Positions 35,835-43,455 of a stretch of 64,000 nt of DNA are shown in pieces. Under the pieces are notes generated by a model that worked only from the letters and a program-made list of their open reading frames with translations, did not search any database and had not been told where the DNA came from. The stretch lies in assembly GCF_032248695.1 (NCBI RefSeq), contig NZ_JAVHXC010000005.1, positions 124,001-188,000 on the forward strand, given 5' to 3'. The stretch comes from Dietzia sp032248695 (GTDB taxonomy: Bacteria > Actinomycetota > Actinomycetes > Mycobacteriales > Mycobacteriaceae). The stretch's first letter is position 1. Every line of letters starts with the position of its first letter. A program made the position numbers and the translations under genes.

Positions 35835-36463
35835 CCCCGCGACCCCCGCGCATGGCGATGCTGCACTGCGGCAGCCACGCCCAGCTGGCGACCCTGGCGG
35901 ACCCGGCGCTGGAGCCCTACGGCATCCGGCCGGTCCACGCCCGTACCGGCTCGCCCACCGATCTCGATGATGCCGACGTGGTGGTGGTCGCCGACCGCAT
36001 CCGGACCGACCTGCTCACCCCGTGGGCGCGAGCGATTCGTGCCCGCGCGGAGGCCGGGGCGACCGTGGTGATCCTGGGCGAGAACAGCGTCGACACCTGG
36101 TGGCCCGGCGTCCGAGAGCAGGTCAGGCCCACCATCTTCTGGTGGTGGCGGACCGGGGAGGACTCCCGGATCCGCCGGACGGCCACCGACCATCCCGCTG
36201 CCGCGTGGTTCGCCGACAAGGCGCTGGCCTGGCACTACCACGGGGTGCTCGACCCGCCCGAGGGCGCGGCGAGCCTGGTCGACCTGCACACCCCGGAGGG
36301 CGAGGTGGACGGCTCGCTGCTCTACATCGACGAGGCCTCGACGCCCGGGAGGGTGCTCGTCACCACGATGGACCCCGTCTATCACCACGGTTCCGGCTTC
36401 ATGCCCGGCGCCACCCAACTGCTCTACTCGGCCCTGCGATGGGCCTCGGAAGGACACCGATGA
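35831..36463 (+). CDS. Uncharacterised GATase-like/ThuA-like protein B of the iron operon
   Basis: 210 aa from a GTG that overlaps the previous stop. MAMLHCGSHAQL, DADVVVVADRI, AGATVVILGENSVDTWWPG and GRVLVTTMDPVYHHGSGF outline an amidotransferase-like alpha/beta fold. The motif ENSVDTWWPGVR and the run IFWWWR are striking and rich in Trp; His is also frequent (LAWHYHGVL, YHHGSG), possibly for metal or aromatic-ligand contacts (inference). It is probably a diverged paralogue of the gene before it. Its stop overlaps the next ATG. No recognised enzymatic triad is seen. Confidence 0.55.
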   Translation: MTPRPPRMAMLHCGSHAQLATLADPALEPYGIRPVHARTGSPTDLDDADVVVVADRIRTDLLTPWARAIRARAEAGATVVILGENSVDTWWPGVREQVRPTIFWWWRTGEDSRIRRTATDHPAAAWFADKALAWHYHGVLDPPEGAASLVDLHTPEGEVDGSLLYIDEASTPGRVLVTTMDPVYHHGSGFMPGATQLLYSALRWASEGHR

Positions 36464-36987
36464 CCGGCACTCTGCGCGTCCACGAGGCGGGCGTCGCTCT
36501 CGACTTCACCATCGAGGACGCCAACCGTTACCACGGCCCCGGATTCCCCGGCGGGGTGGCGCACGGCTTCTGCGCGCTCCAACACGCCGTCGCGCTGCTC
36601 GGGCGGGACGGCGCGGAGCCCGTCGAACGCCGGGAGGTCACCGTCCGGACGGCCTTCCCCGGCCCCGGCGGGCGCGACGCCGTGGAGCTGGTGCTCCGGG
36701 CGGTCACCGACGACCGGTACGAGGTCGACTCCGCACTCGCGCTGCCCGAGCGCGGTCCGGTCCTGGCCCGCTACGTCTGGGAGTTCACCTACCGCGGCAG
36801 GGTCGTCCTGCTCCGCCTGCGTGACGAGGGCCTGGTCACCGAGGAGTTCATCTCGCTCGGCGCCAAGCCCGACCGCACCCCGGAGGAGGACGCACACCTG
36901 GAGGTGCTCAAGGCCGAGATGGCGCAGCGGCTGCTCGCACGTCCCGTGGGGCAGGTCTACGAACAGGTCGGCGCGGAGCGGCCGTGA
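36460..36987 (+). CDS. FmdE-like protein, last gene of the iron operon
   Basis: 175 aa. The segment DANRYHGPGFPGGVAHGFCALQ near the N-terminus resembles the metal-binding opening of FmdE/FwdE family proteins (FHGHxCPGxxxG), but the second His and the Cys are replaced by Pro and Phe. The rest has the family's alternating beta strands and a charged C-terminal helix (TPEEDAHLEVLKAEM). FmdE-like genes often accompany metal or siderophore ABC transporters. Here it is coupled by ATGA overlap to protein B. A role in handling imported metal or metallophore is plausible but unproven. The family call is moderate. Confidence 0.5.
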   Translation: MTGTLRVHEAGVALDFTIEDANRYHGPGFPGGVAHGFCALQHAVALLGRDGAEPVERREVTVRTAFPGPGGRDAVELVLRAVTDDRYEVDSALALPERGPVLARYVWEFTYRGRVVLLRLRDEGLVTEEFISLGAKPDRTPEEDAHLEVLKAEMAQRLLARPVGQVYEQVGAERP

Positions 36988-37077
36988 GCAGGGCCGCCGG
37001 GAGGGCGTCGAGGGGGGCCGACGCCTCACCGGTGTCGGCTGCTGGGCCAGTCAGGCCTCGACGATACGACTCGACGA

Positions 37078-37587
37078 CTACCCGGTCTGACCCTTCCCGG
37101 GCACCGCGACCATTTGGGTCCGTCGCTCGCCAGCAGGCTCGGTCGCGTAGGTCACGCGGACCAGCGGGTCCGACCCCCACGTGGCCGCGATGATGACGTA
37201 CTCGGCGTGAGCGCTGTCCCAGACGGTGGGCAGCTCGTTGCTCGGACGCCAGACCAGCCTGCCGGGATCGAACTCGACGTCGTACGCCGTGCCCTGACCG
37301 CTATTGGCGACCACGTACCCGTCACCCCGGTTGTGCCTAATGGTGAACTCCGGCAGTCGGGGCATATTGAGCAGTGGCATGGGAGGGTCACTCTGCGACA
37401 GTCTGTTGGCCTCTCGCATCGTCTCAAGCTGGTCACGCTGGATCTCGGTCTGCGTCCGCATCACCGCAACCTGCTCGCCCGCGGAGTCAGCCGATCTCAC
37501 CGCCGCGTTCGCCGACTTCCGCGCCGCCCACCAGCTCAGCCCGCTCATGCCGAACGCCAGACCCGCCACCAGCAGCTCCCAATCCAT
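37078..37587 (-). CDS. Hypothetical membrane-anchored protein with coiled coil
   Basis: 169 aa. One N-terminal membrane helix (about residues 5-25, LLVAGLAFGMSGLSWWAA) is followed by a likely coiled coil (about 26-65; AGEQVAVMRTQTEIQRDQLETM is part of it). A C-terminal beta-rich domain (about 75-160) contains VVANSGQGTAYDVEFD and VRVTYATEPAGERR. Base composition is less GC-rich than the core genes around it. It lies outside the left att site of the integrative element, in a short accessory stretch. I do not recognise a family. Confidence 0.6.
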   Translation of the reverse strand: MDWELLVAGLAFGMSGLSWWAARKSANAAVRSADSAGEQVAVMRTQTEIQRDQLETMREANRLSQSDPPMPLLNMPRLPEFTIRHNRGDGYVVANSGQGTAYDVEFDPGRLVWRPSNELPTVWDSAHAEYVIIAATWGSDPLVRVTYATEPAGERRTQMVAVPGKGQTG

Positions 37588-37945
37588 GCGTCGAGGCTAC
37601 GACGAGCCTCCGACACGCAGAATCGTGCCGTGCTGCTAGCCGGCCATCCACCGCGCGGTTATAACGACAAGAAACTGCGGAATTCACCCCGACGAACTTA
37701 TGCCTCTTAACCGCGTCCTACGGAGGCGCCCTGCCCCGTGCCCGGCAATTCCTCGACGGGGCGATGTCCGTCGTCGTCGTCGTCCTTGAGCGACGGGTGA
37801 GCTACCTCGAGGGCCGGCTCGGCGCGGCCGAGTAGCCAAATGCCAACGGTCTCGGTCGCGGGGGATTCGCGGTCGTCTCCCCGCGAATTCTTAACGGCGA
37901 GTGCCGTCAGAGCGGGAAAGTGCCTCTGATCAGAACGACACCAGC
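37588..37945. other. Gene-free left flank of the integrative element
   Basis: 358 bp with no convincing gene. A 23-codon frame from ATG 37764 (MSVVVVVLERRVSYLEGRL...) resembles the tail of a charged helical protein and might be a remnant. The A/T content is locally higher than in the surrounding chromosome (around 37660-37710). Confidence 0.4.
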
Positions 37946-37967
37946 GCCCCCGAGAGGATTCGAACCC
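37946..37967. repeat. attL core (22-bp direct repeat)
   Basis: Identical to 46332-46353. It contains the T-arm and 3' acceptor segment of tRNA-Arg (GAGAGGATTCGAACCC in the repeat). It lies 149 bp before the integrase start. Confidence 0.9.
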
Positions 37968-38085
37968 TTCGTGAACCGTTCCGGTTTACCTGCCGTGACC
38001 TGCCCGGATAGTTGATTGTGCTGGTCAGAGACGTTATCGCCTCTTGCGCATACGATAGCATGAGTGAACACAAGATCGGATAGGT

Positions 38086-38106
38086 CTTGCATGCGAGTTG
38101 CACGAG
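38086..38106 (+). repeat. Putative integrase arm site, left copy
   Basis: A 21-bp sequence matching 46264-46284 at 17 of 21 positions in the same orientation, both containing AGTTGCACGA. It lies just inside the left att core and directly before the integrase start, which suggests an arm-type binding site that could also regulate int. Confidence 0.45.
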
Positions 38107-38116
38107 AGAGGCCGCG

Positions 38117-39271
38117 ATGGGAAACAAGCGGGGCGCCAGACGGGGATTCGGAGCGATCCGCAAACTACCGTCAGGCCGGTACCAGGCTCACTACGTAGGG
38201 CCGGACGGTGCAAAGCATCTCGCCCCGGCCACGTTCCACGCCCACGACGACGCCGCCGCATGGTGCGCCCACGAGCGCCGCCTGATCGACCTCGACGTGT
38301 GGACTCCTCCGGCCGACAGGCTCAAGGCGCAAGAAGAGGTCCCGGCGGTAGTTCTCGCTGACTACGCCCGAACCTGGCTCGAGGAACGCAACCTGAAACC
38401 GTCGACCCGCACGGCGTACCGATCCAAGCTCGAGACACGCATCCTGCCCGAACTGGGAGACCTCGACCTGACCGCGATCACCCCGGCCGTTGTCCGCAAG
38501 TGGCACGCCGCCCTCGTGGCTACCCCGTCCGCGCCGAACGGTGGCCGGGACCGGAGTGGGGCCACCCGCAACGCGCACTGTTACGCGCTACTGCGGACCA
38601 TCCTGGGAACCGCCGTCGACGATGGGCTCATCGAGGCCAATCCGTGCCGCATCCGCGGGGCGTCCCAGACCAAGCGTGTCCACGAGATTGAAGTGTTGCC
38701 CGCAGGAGAGCTGGACCGCCTCGCTGCCGCTATGCCCGACGAGATTCGTCTTGTGGTGCTGCTGGCCGCGTGGTGCGGTCTACGGCGTGGGGAAGTGCTC
38801 GCACTACGCCGCCGGGACGTGGCACCGGACGGCACCGAGGTTTACGTGCGCCGCGGTGTCACGTTCATACGATCCAAGCCGGTGTTCTCGACCCCGAAGA
38901 CCGACGCCGGGGTGCGTGACGTGACGGTGCCGCCGCACATCGTGCCCGCCGTGCTGGACCATCTCGAGCGGCACGTCGGCAGGGGCCGTGACTCGCTGTT
39001 GTTCACTGGCAAGGCTGACGGGGTACTCGACGAGTGGACCCTGCGCCGCACGTTCAAGGCCGCTGCCGAGTCCATCGAACGGCCGGGGCTAAGGTTCCAC
39101 GACCTACGGCACCAGGGCGCCGTGCTCGCTGCCCGCGCCGGTGCCACAACCAAGGAACTCATGTCGAGGTTGGGCCACACCACGCCGGCCATGAGCATGC
39201 GTTACCAGCACGCTGCGGCCGGCCGTGATGCCGAGATCGCGGCCCGAATGTCTCAGATGATGGGGGAGTAG
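38117..39271 (+). CDS. int: Tyrosine-type site-specific integrase
   Basis: 384 aa. An N-terminal AP2-like/SAM-like arm-binding region (RGFGAIRKLPSGRYQAHYVG) is followed by a core-binding domain (about 85-180, LADYARTWLEERNLKPSTRT) and the catalytic domain. Catalytic residues are visible: Arg223 in CGLRRGEVLAL, His328 and Arg331 in HDLRHQGAVLAA, and Tyr363 in SMRYQHA. It is the integrase responsible for insertion at tRNA-Arg. The ATG at 38117 follows GAGAGG; the longer TTG-started frame is less likely. It lies next to the left att site as is usual. Confidence 0.93.
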   Translation: MGNKRGARRGFGAIRKLPSGRYQAHYVGPDGAKHLAPATFHAHDDAAAWCAHERRLIDLDVWTPPADRLKAQEEVPAVVLADYARTWLEERNLKPSTRTAYRSKLETRILPELGDLDLTAITPAVVRKWHAALVATPSAPNGGRDRSGATRNAHCYALLRTILGTAVDDGLIEANPCRIRGASQTKRVHEIEVLPAGELDRLAAAMPDEIRLVVLLAAWCGLRRGEVLALRRRDVAPDGTEVYVRRGVTFIRSKPVFSTPKTDAGVRDVTVPPHIVPAVLDHLERHVGRGRDSLLFTGKADGVLDEWTLRRTFKAAAESIERPGLRFHDLRHQGAVLAARAGATTKELMSRLGHTTPAMSMRYQHAAAGRDAEIAARMSQMMGE

Positions 39272-39281
39272 TAGCGCACGG

Positions 39282-39310
39282 TTGCGCACTTAATCACATG
39301 GGTGTAACTT
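39282..39310 (+). promoter_or_regulatory. Candidate promoter for the element's main operon
   Basis: TTGCGC (39282-39287), a 17-bp spacer and TAACTT (39305-39310) with TG immediately before it. It lies in the 251-bp gap between int and the HTH gene. The direct repeat GCGCAC (39274-39279 and 39284-39289) overlaps the -35 and could bind a regulator. The rest of the gap (39311-39522) shows no gene. Confidence 0.5.
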
Positions 39311-39522
39311 CAGTGGCACGGGTAGTAATGCCCGCGCATAACGTCGAACGCTAGTCGAGGGAGAATCGCCGGCCACCAGGCCGAGCCGCACGGCACGCGA
39401 TGAAGGTCTCGACGAACGGCCAGACAGCCCCGTAAGACACGGGAACCCCGCATGGGACGCCGAGCACAGACACCGAACTAGGTGGCTGCCGCTTGGCGTT
39501 TTGCCGTTTCACGGGAGTTTCT

Positions 39523-39723
39523 GTGTCTCAGTCACCAGAACGCCGGTACGTGTCGATCAACGACGCTGCCGAGTACGTCGACGCCCACCACCAGACCATC
39601 CGCCGATGGATCGCCGAGGGTCGGATCACCGGGTACCGCCTGGGGCCGCGCATGATCCGCGTCGACCTCGACGAGCTCGACGCCATGATGCGCCCCCTCG
39701 CCGCTGTGAAGCGGGGTGCGTGA
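39523..39723 (+). CDS. Excisionase/MerR-like helix-turn-helix protein
   Basis: 66 aa from the GTG at 39523, which has CGGGAG six bases upstream. SINDAAEYVDAHHQTIRRWI followed by EGRITGYRLGPR-MIRVD is the HTH_17 winged-helix pattern found in excisionases and in many actinophage recombination directionality factors. It probably binds att DNA to direct excision and/or regulates the element. Its stop overlaps the start of the next gene (GTGA). It stands at the head of the ten-gene replication and capsid operon. Confidence 0.82.
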   Translation: MSQSPERRYVSINDAAEYVDAHHQTIRRWIAEGRITGYRLGPRMIRVDLDELDAMMRPLAAVKRGA

Positions 39724-39989
39724 GCGTGAGCGCAAAAGAGAACGCCCCCGCTGTGAACGAGGGCGCCCCAAACCATCCGACTGCTGACGATTCTACCCCG
39801 CGCCACGACAGTGTGCTCACCGCCGCAGCCGGGTACGCCGTCCTCGTCGAAACCGGTGAGGGCCGATACCGGCGCCGCCTGTTCCTGACCCTCGCATCGG
39901 CTGAACGGGCCGTCACACGAGCCCGCGAGCGGGGCAAGTACGCGTACCTTGTCCTGGTCACTCTCACCCCGCAGGCGGTGATCCAGTGA
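39720..39989 (+). CDS. Small hypothetical protein of the element
   Basis: 89 aa from a GTG overlapping the previous stop; a second in-frame GTG six bases on is also possible. The N-terminal third is polar (Asn, Pro, Asp, Thr). The C-terminal half, GYAVLVETGEGRYRRRLFLT and RAVTRARERGKYAYLVLVTL, looks like a compact beta-beta-alpha-beta domain with basic character, seen in small actinophage proteins. Its end overlaps the primase start. No function is assigned. Confidence 0.6.
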   Translation: MSVSAKENAPAVNEGAPNHPTADDSTPRHDSVLTAAAGYAVLVETGEGRYRRRLFLTLASAERAVTRARERGKYAYLVLVTLTPQAVIQ

Positions 39990-42052
39990 CCATGCTCGAG
40001 CACGCCCTCGCCTACGCCGCCCAGGGGCTCGAGGTGTTCCCCCTCGTCCCTCGCACGAAGCGGCCGGCAACTGCCCACGGCAAAGACGACGCGACCACCG
40101 ACCCGGCCACGATCCGCGCATGGTGGACCGCAACCCCCGACGCGAACATCGCCGCCCGACCCCCGGCCGGTGTCGTGGTCCTCGACGTCGACCCCCGGCA
40201 CGGTGGCACGCTCGACGCGCTGGGAGACCTCCCGCCCACCTATCGGACCAAGACCGGCGGGGGCGGCTGGCATGTGTGGGCATGGTTACCCGAGGGGATC
40301 GAGGACCGGGTCCGCGGAAAACTCGACGGCGCCGAGGGGATCGACGTCAAGACCTCGAGCGGGTACCTCGTCATGCCGCCGAGTGTTCACCCTGACGGGG
40401 GCCGGTACGTCCTCGAGGATGACACCGAACCGGCAGACCTACCCGCCCACCTACTCGACCGGGTCGTGCGCCGCCCGGTGGTCCGCGAGAGGCCCGCAGT
40501 AGCCCCCAGGATCAACGGTGACGAGCGCGGGGGCCGATACTGGGCTGCCGCCCTCGCCGCCGAACTGGACGCCGTAGCGGGCGCCCCAGAAGGGTCGCGT
40601 AACGACACCCTCAACCGGGCCGCCTACAACCTGGGAACCCTCGTCGTCGCAGCCGGTGCCGACGCCAACGACGTCGCCGACCAGCTCGCCGCCGCAGCGC
40701 GGGGAATCGGACTGGACGACCACGAGGCAGCGGCCACGATCCGATCCGGTCTGACCGCCGGCATGGACCAGCCCCGCGACATACCGGACCCGTCCGGTTC
40801 GTCCGGTTCGACCGGTCTGTCCGGTTCGTCCGGTAGGGGTACCGCCCCCGATATGTCCGGTTCGACCGGTTCGACCGGTTCGTCCGGTTCGATAGAGGGG
40901 GTCACTGTCGACCGGACGGAACCGATTCTCGACGAGGTCCGCGACTGGCTCGCCCGATACGTTCGCACGACCTCACCCGGTGACCTCGACATCCTCGCGT
41001 TGTGGGCCGTGCACACGCACTTCATGGGGCAGCTCTACACAACCCCGCGGCTGTTGCTCGACTCGCCAATGCCCGAGGCCGGCAAGACCACCGTCGTCGA
41101 ACACTTCGCCCGGTTGTGTTTCTCCCCCTCGCAGGCTTCCGCCCTGTCGTCGGCGGCACTACTGGCCCGCATGGTTCGCAGCGAACCCCGGACCCTGCTG
41201 ATCGACGAGGCCGACCGCAACCTCGACCCGAAACGGGACGGCGTCGGTGACCTGCTCAGCGTCATCAACACCGGATACAAGCGGGGCGGAACCCGCCCGG
41301 TCCTCGTCCCGGTCAAGGACGGCTGGGAAGTGCAGGAAATGTCGACATACTCGCCGGTCCTCATGGCCGGCATATCACCGAACCTGCCCGACGACACCCG
41401 ATCCCGGTGCATCCGCGTGGTCCTCATGCGCGACCACGACGACACCGTCGAGGAATCCGACTGGGAAGCAATCGAGGACGACGCCGACCAGCTCGCCGCA
41501 CGCATCGCAGCGTGGGCCGAGGTCGTCGCCGACGAGGTCGCCGTCAACAGGCCACCACTACCCGAGGGGATCAAGGGCCGGGCCCGCGAACGCTGGTCAC
41601 CGCTCAAGCGCATCGCCACCGTCGCCGGGGGCCGTTGGCCTGCCACCGTCGACGAGCTCGCCACAACCGAGGCCGAGGAACTCAAGACTGAACGGGAGGA
41701 AGGTCACGTGCAGAAGCGGCCGGCGCTGGCACTCATCGACCACATCGCCGAGGTGTGGAAACCGTGGGAATCGTTCGTGGGATCGGAGGACCTCGTCCGA
41801 CGACTCATCATCGCTCACCCCGAAGTGTGGGGCGCTGAAAGCTCATACGGGCGGGCGCTGACCGTGCAACGCATGGGGCGGATGCTCTCGAGCGCGTACA
41901 AGGTGCACACCACGCGGCAGCCAACCGACGACCGCACCCGCGGATACACCGCCAGATCCCTCGACGCGGCAACGTCCGGTTTGGGTTTACCCCCCCTGGG
42001 TGAACCGGACGAACCGGTCGAAGCGGCCGAACCGGACGGGATGACGGCGTGA
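39986..42052 (+). CDS. Bifunctional primase-polymerase with helicase-like (DUF3631) domain
   Basis: 688 aa. An N-terminal archaeo-eukaryotic primase/Prim-Pol domain (about 1-170) carries the catalytic VVLDVDP (Asp67, Asp69) and SGYLVMPPSVHPDG. A Ser/Gly/Thr linker (about 268-305) follows. The ATPase part has Walker A PMPEAGKTT (Lys367) and Walker B TLLIDEAD (Asp407, Glu408) and continues as a DUF3631-type domain. Such proteins start replication of small plasmids, prophages and satellites. The linker is encoded by nine 9-bp repeats of CCGGTTCG type. It overlaps both neighbours. It is the replication protein of the element by inference. Confidence 0.88.
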   Translation: MTMLEHALAYAAQGLEVFPLVPRTKRPATAHGKDDATTDPATIRAWWTATPDANIAARPPAGVVVLDVDPRHGGTLDALGDLPPTYRTKTGGGGWHVWAWLPEGIEDRVRGKLDGAEGIDVKTSSGYLVMPPSVHPDGGRYVLEDDTEPADLPAHLLDRVVRRPVVRERPAVAPRINGDERGGRYWAAALAAELDAVAGAPEGSRNDTLNRAAYNLGTLVVAAGADANDVADQLAAAARGIGLDDHEAAATIRSGLTAGMDQPRDIPDPSGSSGSTGLSGSSGRGTAPDMSGSTGSTGSSGSIEGVTVDRTEPILDEVRDWLARYVRTTSPGDLDILALWAVHTHFMGQLYTTPRLLLDSPMPEAGKTTVVEHFARLCFSPSQASALSSAALLARMVRSEPRTLLIDEADRNLDPKRDGVGDLLSVINTGYKRGGTRPVLVPVKDGWEVQEMSTYSPVLMAGISPNLPDDTRSRCIRVVLMRDHDDTVEESDWEAIEDDADQLAARIAAWAEVVADEVAVNRPPLPEGIKGRARERWSPLKRIATVAGGRWPATVDELATTEAEELKTEREEGHVQKRPALALIDHIAEVWKPWESFVGSEDLVRRLIIAHPEVWGAESSYGRALTVQRMGRMLSSAYKVHTTRQPTDDRTRGYTARSLDAATSGLGLPPLGEPDEPVEAAEPDGMTA
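40794..40892 (+). repeat. 9-bp iteron-like repeats inside the primase gene
   Basis: Seven exact CCGGTTCG octamers at 40794, 40803, 40821, 40857, 40866, 40875 and 40884 plus two degenerate copies, spaced mostly by 9 bp. They encode the flexible Gly/Ser/Thr linker. The reverse complement CGAACCGG recurs near the 3' end of the same gene (about 42003-42037). Confidence 0.7.
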
Positions 42053-42336
42053 ACCCACTGACCGAACTACTGGCCGGCCGGGACCGCTGGACCGGCGCCG
42101 CCTGCCTGGGCCGGTGGCAACTGTTCGACCCCCGCCGGGACGACGAGGCCGCCGAGGACTACAGCGTCCGCGTCACCCTCGCACAAGGAATCTGCGGAAC
42201 CTGCCCGATCCTCACCAAGTGCCGCGACTACGCCGGCAACGCCCGCCCCAACCAACGCGCCGGAATCTGGGCCGGGGTCCCCTACGACCACCGCGGCCGA
42301 CCGGTCCGCACCCACCAGAAGGGAACCGCCCAGTGA
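42049..42336 (+). CDS. WhiB-like [4Fe-4S] protein
   Basis: 95 aa from a GTG that overlaps the primase stop. Four Cys are arranged Cys19-X29-Cys49-X2-Cys52-X5-Cys58 (AACLG; GICGTCPILTKC), and AGIWAGV stands for the GVWGG turn. This is the Wbl pattern. Wbl proteins bind an Fe-S cluster and usually the main sigma factor. Phage-encoded Wbl proteins, such as that of mycobacteriophage TM4, can repress host whiB2 or affect superinfection. Here it may control host or helper-phage transcription (inference). Confidence 0.88.
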   Translation: MNPLTELLAGRDRWTGAACLGRWQLFDPRRDDEAAEDYSVRVTLAQGICGTCPILTKCRDYAGNARPNQRAGIWAGVPYDHRGRPVRTHQKGTAQ

Positions 42337-42452
42337 ACGACTACAAGCTCAGGCTCATCGCCACGTACCGGGCACCGGTCCGCAACGGCGACACCTGGCC
42401 CACACACAAGGCCCGCGACCGACGCCGCCGCCGACGCAAGGGGAAGAAATGA
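42333..42452 (+). CDS. Tiny basic protein of the element
   Basis: 39 aa, GTG start overlapping the WhiB-like stop. The C-terminus is extremely basic (six consecutive Arg, then KGKK), suggesting nucleic-acid binding. Its stop TGA is within the next gene's ATGATG start. The tight coupling on both sides is the main evidence that it is real. Confidence 0.5.
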   Translation: MNDYKLRLIATYRAPVRNGDTWPTHKARDRRRRRRKGKK

Positions 42453-42628
42453 TGACCAGCCACATCACCCGCGTGAGGATCGCCCCCCGGTTCGCCGACC
42501 TCAACGTCGAACCCACCAGCAAGGGCGCCCGCCTGTCCATCGGCAACGTGCATGTCCACCTGTCACCGAGGGACGCCCGCCGACTCGCCGACGCCCTCGT
42601 CGACACCGTCGAGAAGGGAACCGAATGA
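42449..42628 (+). CDS. Small hypothetical protein of the element
   Basis: 59 aa from tandem ATG codons at 42449/42452. The sequence shows a short beta-rich first half (ITRVRIAPRFADLNV; ARLSIGNVHVHL) and a helix (SPRDARRLADALVDTVEKG). The ending resembles the LTPxEAxxLAxAL helix of DUF6907-type proteins. It is coupled to both neighbours by ATGA-type overlaps. Function is unknown. Confidence 0.6.
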   Translation: MMTSHITRVRIAPRFADLNVEPTSKGARLSIGNVHVHLSPRDARRLADALVDTVEKGTE

Positions 42629-42864
42629 CCGACGAGCACGACATCAACGACCTACGCCGGCTCATCGCCGACCGGGCCGACCGCCGAACCCGACCACCGG
42701 CCACCGACCGCGTCGACCTCGCAACCGGCTGGGAACTCGCCCAGCACACCGAGGTCACCGTCACCGAACTCGACGCCCACGGCGTCACCACCACCACCGA
42801 AACCCTCGCCGTTAGCCCGCTGCTACTCGGCATCGAACCCCCAGAAGGGAACCACCATGAGTGA
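42625..42864 (+). CDS. Small hypothetical protein of the element
   Basis: 79 aa with an ATGA overlap to the previous gene and an eight-base overlap with the scaffold-like gene. It is acidic, polar and Thr-rich (VTVTELDAHGVTTTTETL). No recognised domain, membrane segment or signal is visible. The position directly before the scaffold and capsid genes is where a head-associated accessory protein might be expected, but nothing in the sequence shows that. Confidence 0.55.
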   Translation: MTDEHDINDLRRLIADRADRRTRPPATDRVDLATGWELAQHTEVTVTELDAHGVTTTTETLAVSPLLLGIEPPEGNHHE

Positions 42865-43327
42865 GACCACCGACCCCACCCTCGACGCCCCCGACACTGT
42901 CCTCGAGGACCAGGCCCCCGACGTCGACCAGCACGACGACGAGCCCGACAACCCCAACCACGAGGCCGCCAAGTACCGGCACCGCGCCAAGGAAGCCGAG
43001 GCGGCACGCGACCAAGCGACCGCCCGCGCCGACGAGCTCGCCGCCCACGTCACCGACCTACGGCGGGCACTCGTCGAAACCGAGGTCGCACGGTTCGGCA
43101 TCAAGTCGGATGCGTTCTGGGCCGCGGAACCTGACCTCGACACCCTCGTCGACGACACCGGCCGGCTCGACCTCGACGCCGTCACCGAGGCGGTCCGCGC
43201 CACCCGCGACCGGTTCGGCATCAAACCGCAGGGATACAGGCGGGGCGGGCGAGCATCCGGCGCCACCGCAACCGGGGACACCGTCACCGCCTCATGGTCC
43301 GACGTGATCCGACCCGGCAGAGGGTAG
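42857..43327 (+). CDS. Probable capsid scaffolding protein
   Basis: 156 aa. An acidic, disordered N-terminus (about 1-40, many Asp/Glu/Pro) is followed by a coiled coil (about 45-85; YRHRAKEAEAARDQATARAD) and a conserved-looking C-terminal part (ARFGIKSDAFWAAEPDLDTL; RDRFGIKPQGYRRGG). This layout and its place immediately before the major capsid gene are typical of actinophage scaffolding proteins, which guide procapsid assembly and are then lost. No protease domain is fused. Assignment rests on context and composition. Confidence 0.68.
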   Translation: MSETTDPTLDAPDTVLEDQAPDVDQHDDEPDNPNHEAAKYRHRAKEAEAARDQATARADELAAHVTDLRRALVETEVARFGIKSDAFWAAEPDLDTLVDDTGRLDLDAVTEAVRATRDRFGIKPQGYRRGGRASGATATGDTVTASWSDVIRPGRG

Positions 43328-43334
43328 AATCAAC

Positions 43335-43375
43335 GGTGACGGCCCACCACCCGGCGGGCAGCGCGGGCCGTCACC
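43335..43375 (+). promoter_or_regulatory. Hairpin between scaffold and capsid genes
   Basis: GGTGACGGCCC at 43335-43345 pairs perfectly with GGGCCGTCACC at 43365-43375. It lies in the 128-bp gap before the capsid gene and may attenuate transcription or stabilise capsid mRNA. GAGAGGCAAGCCTC just before the capsid ATG supplies the ribosome-binding site and a smaller dyad. Confidence 0.55.
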
Positions 43376-43455
43376 GCAGCCCCAGGAGGGCAACCAAGGG
43401 ACCGGCAGGACCGGACCAGGGACACCCATTCACGCACTCCTGAGAGGCAAGCCTC

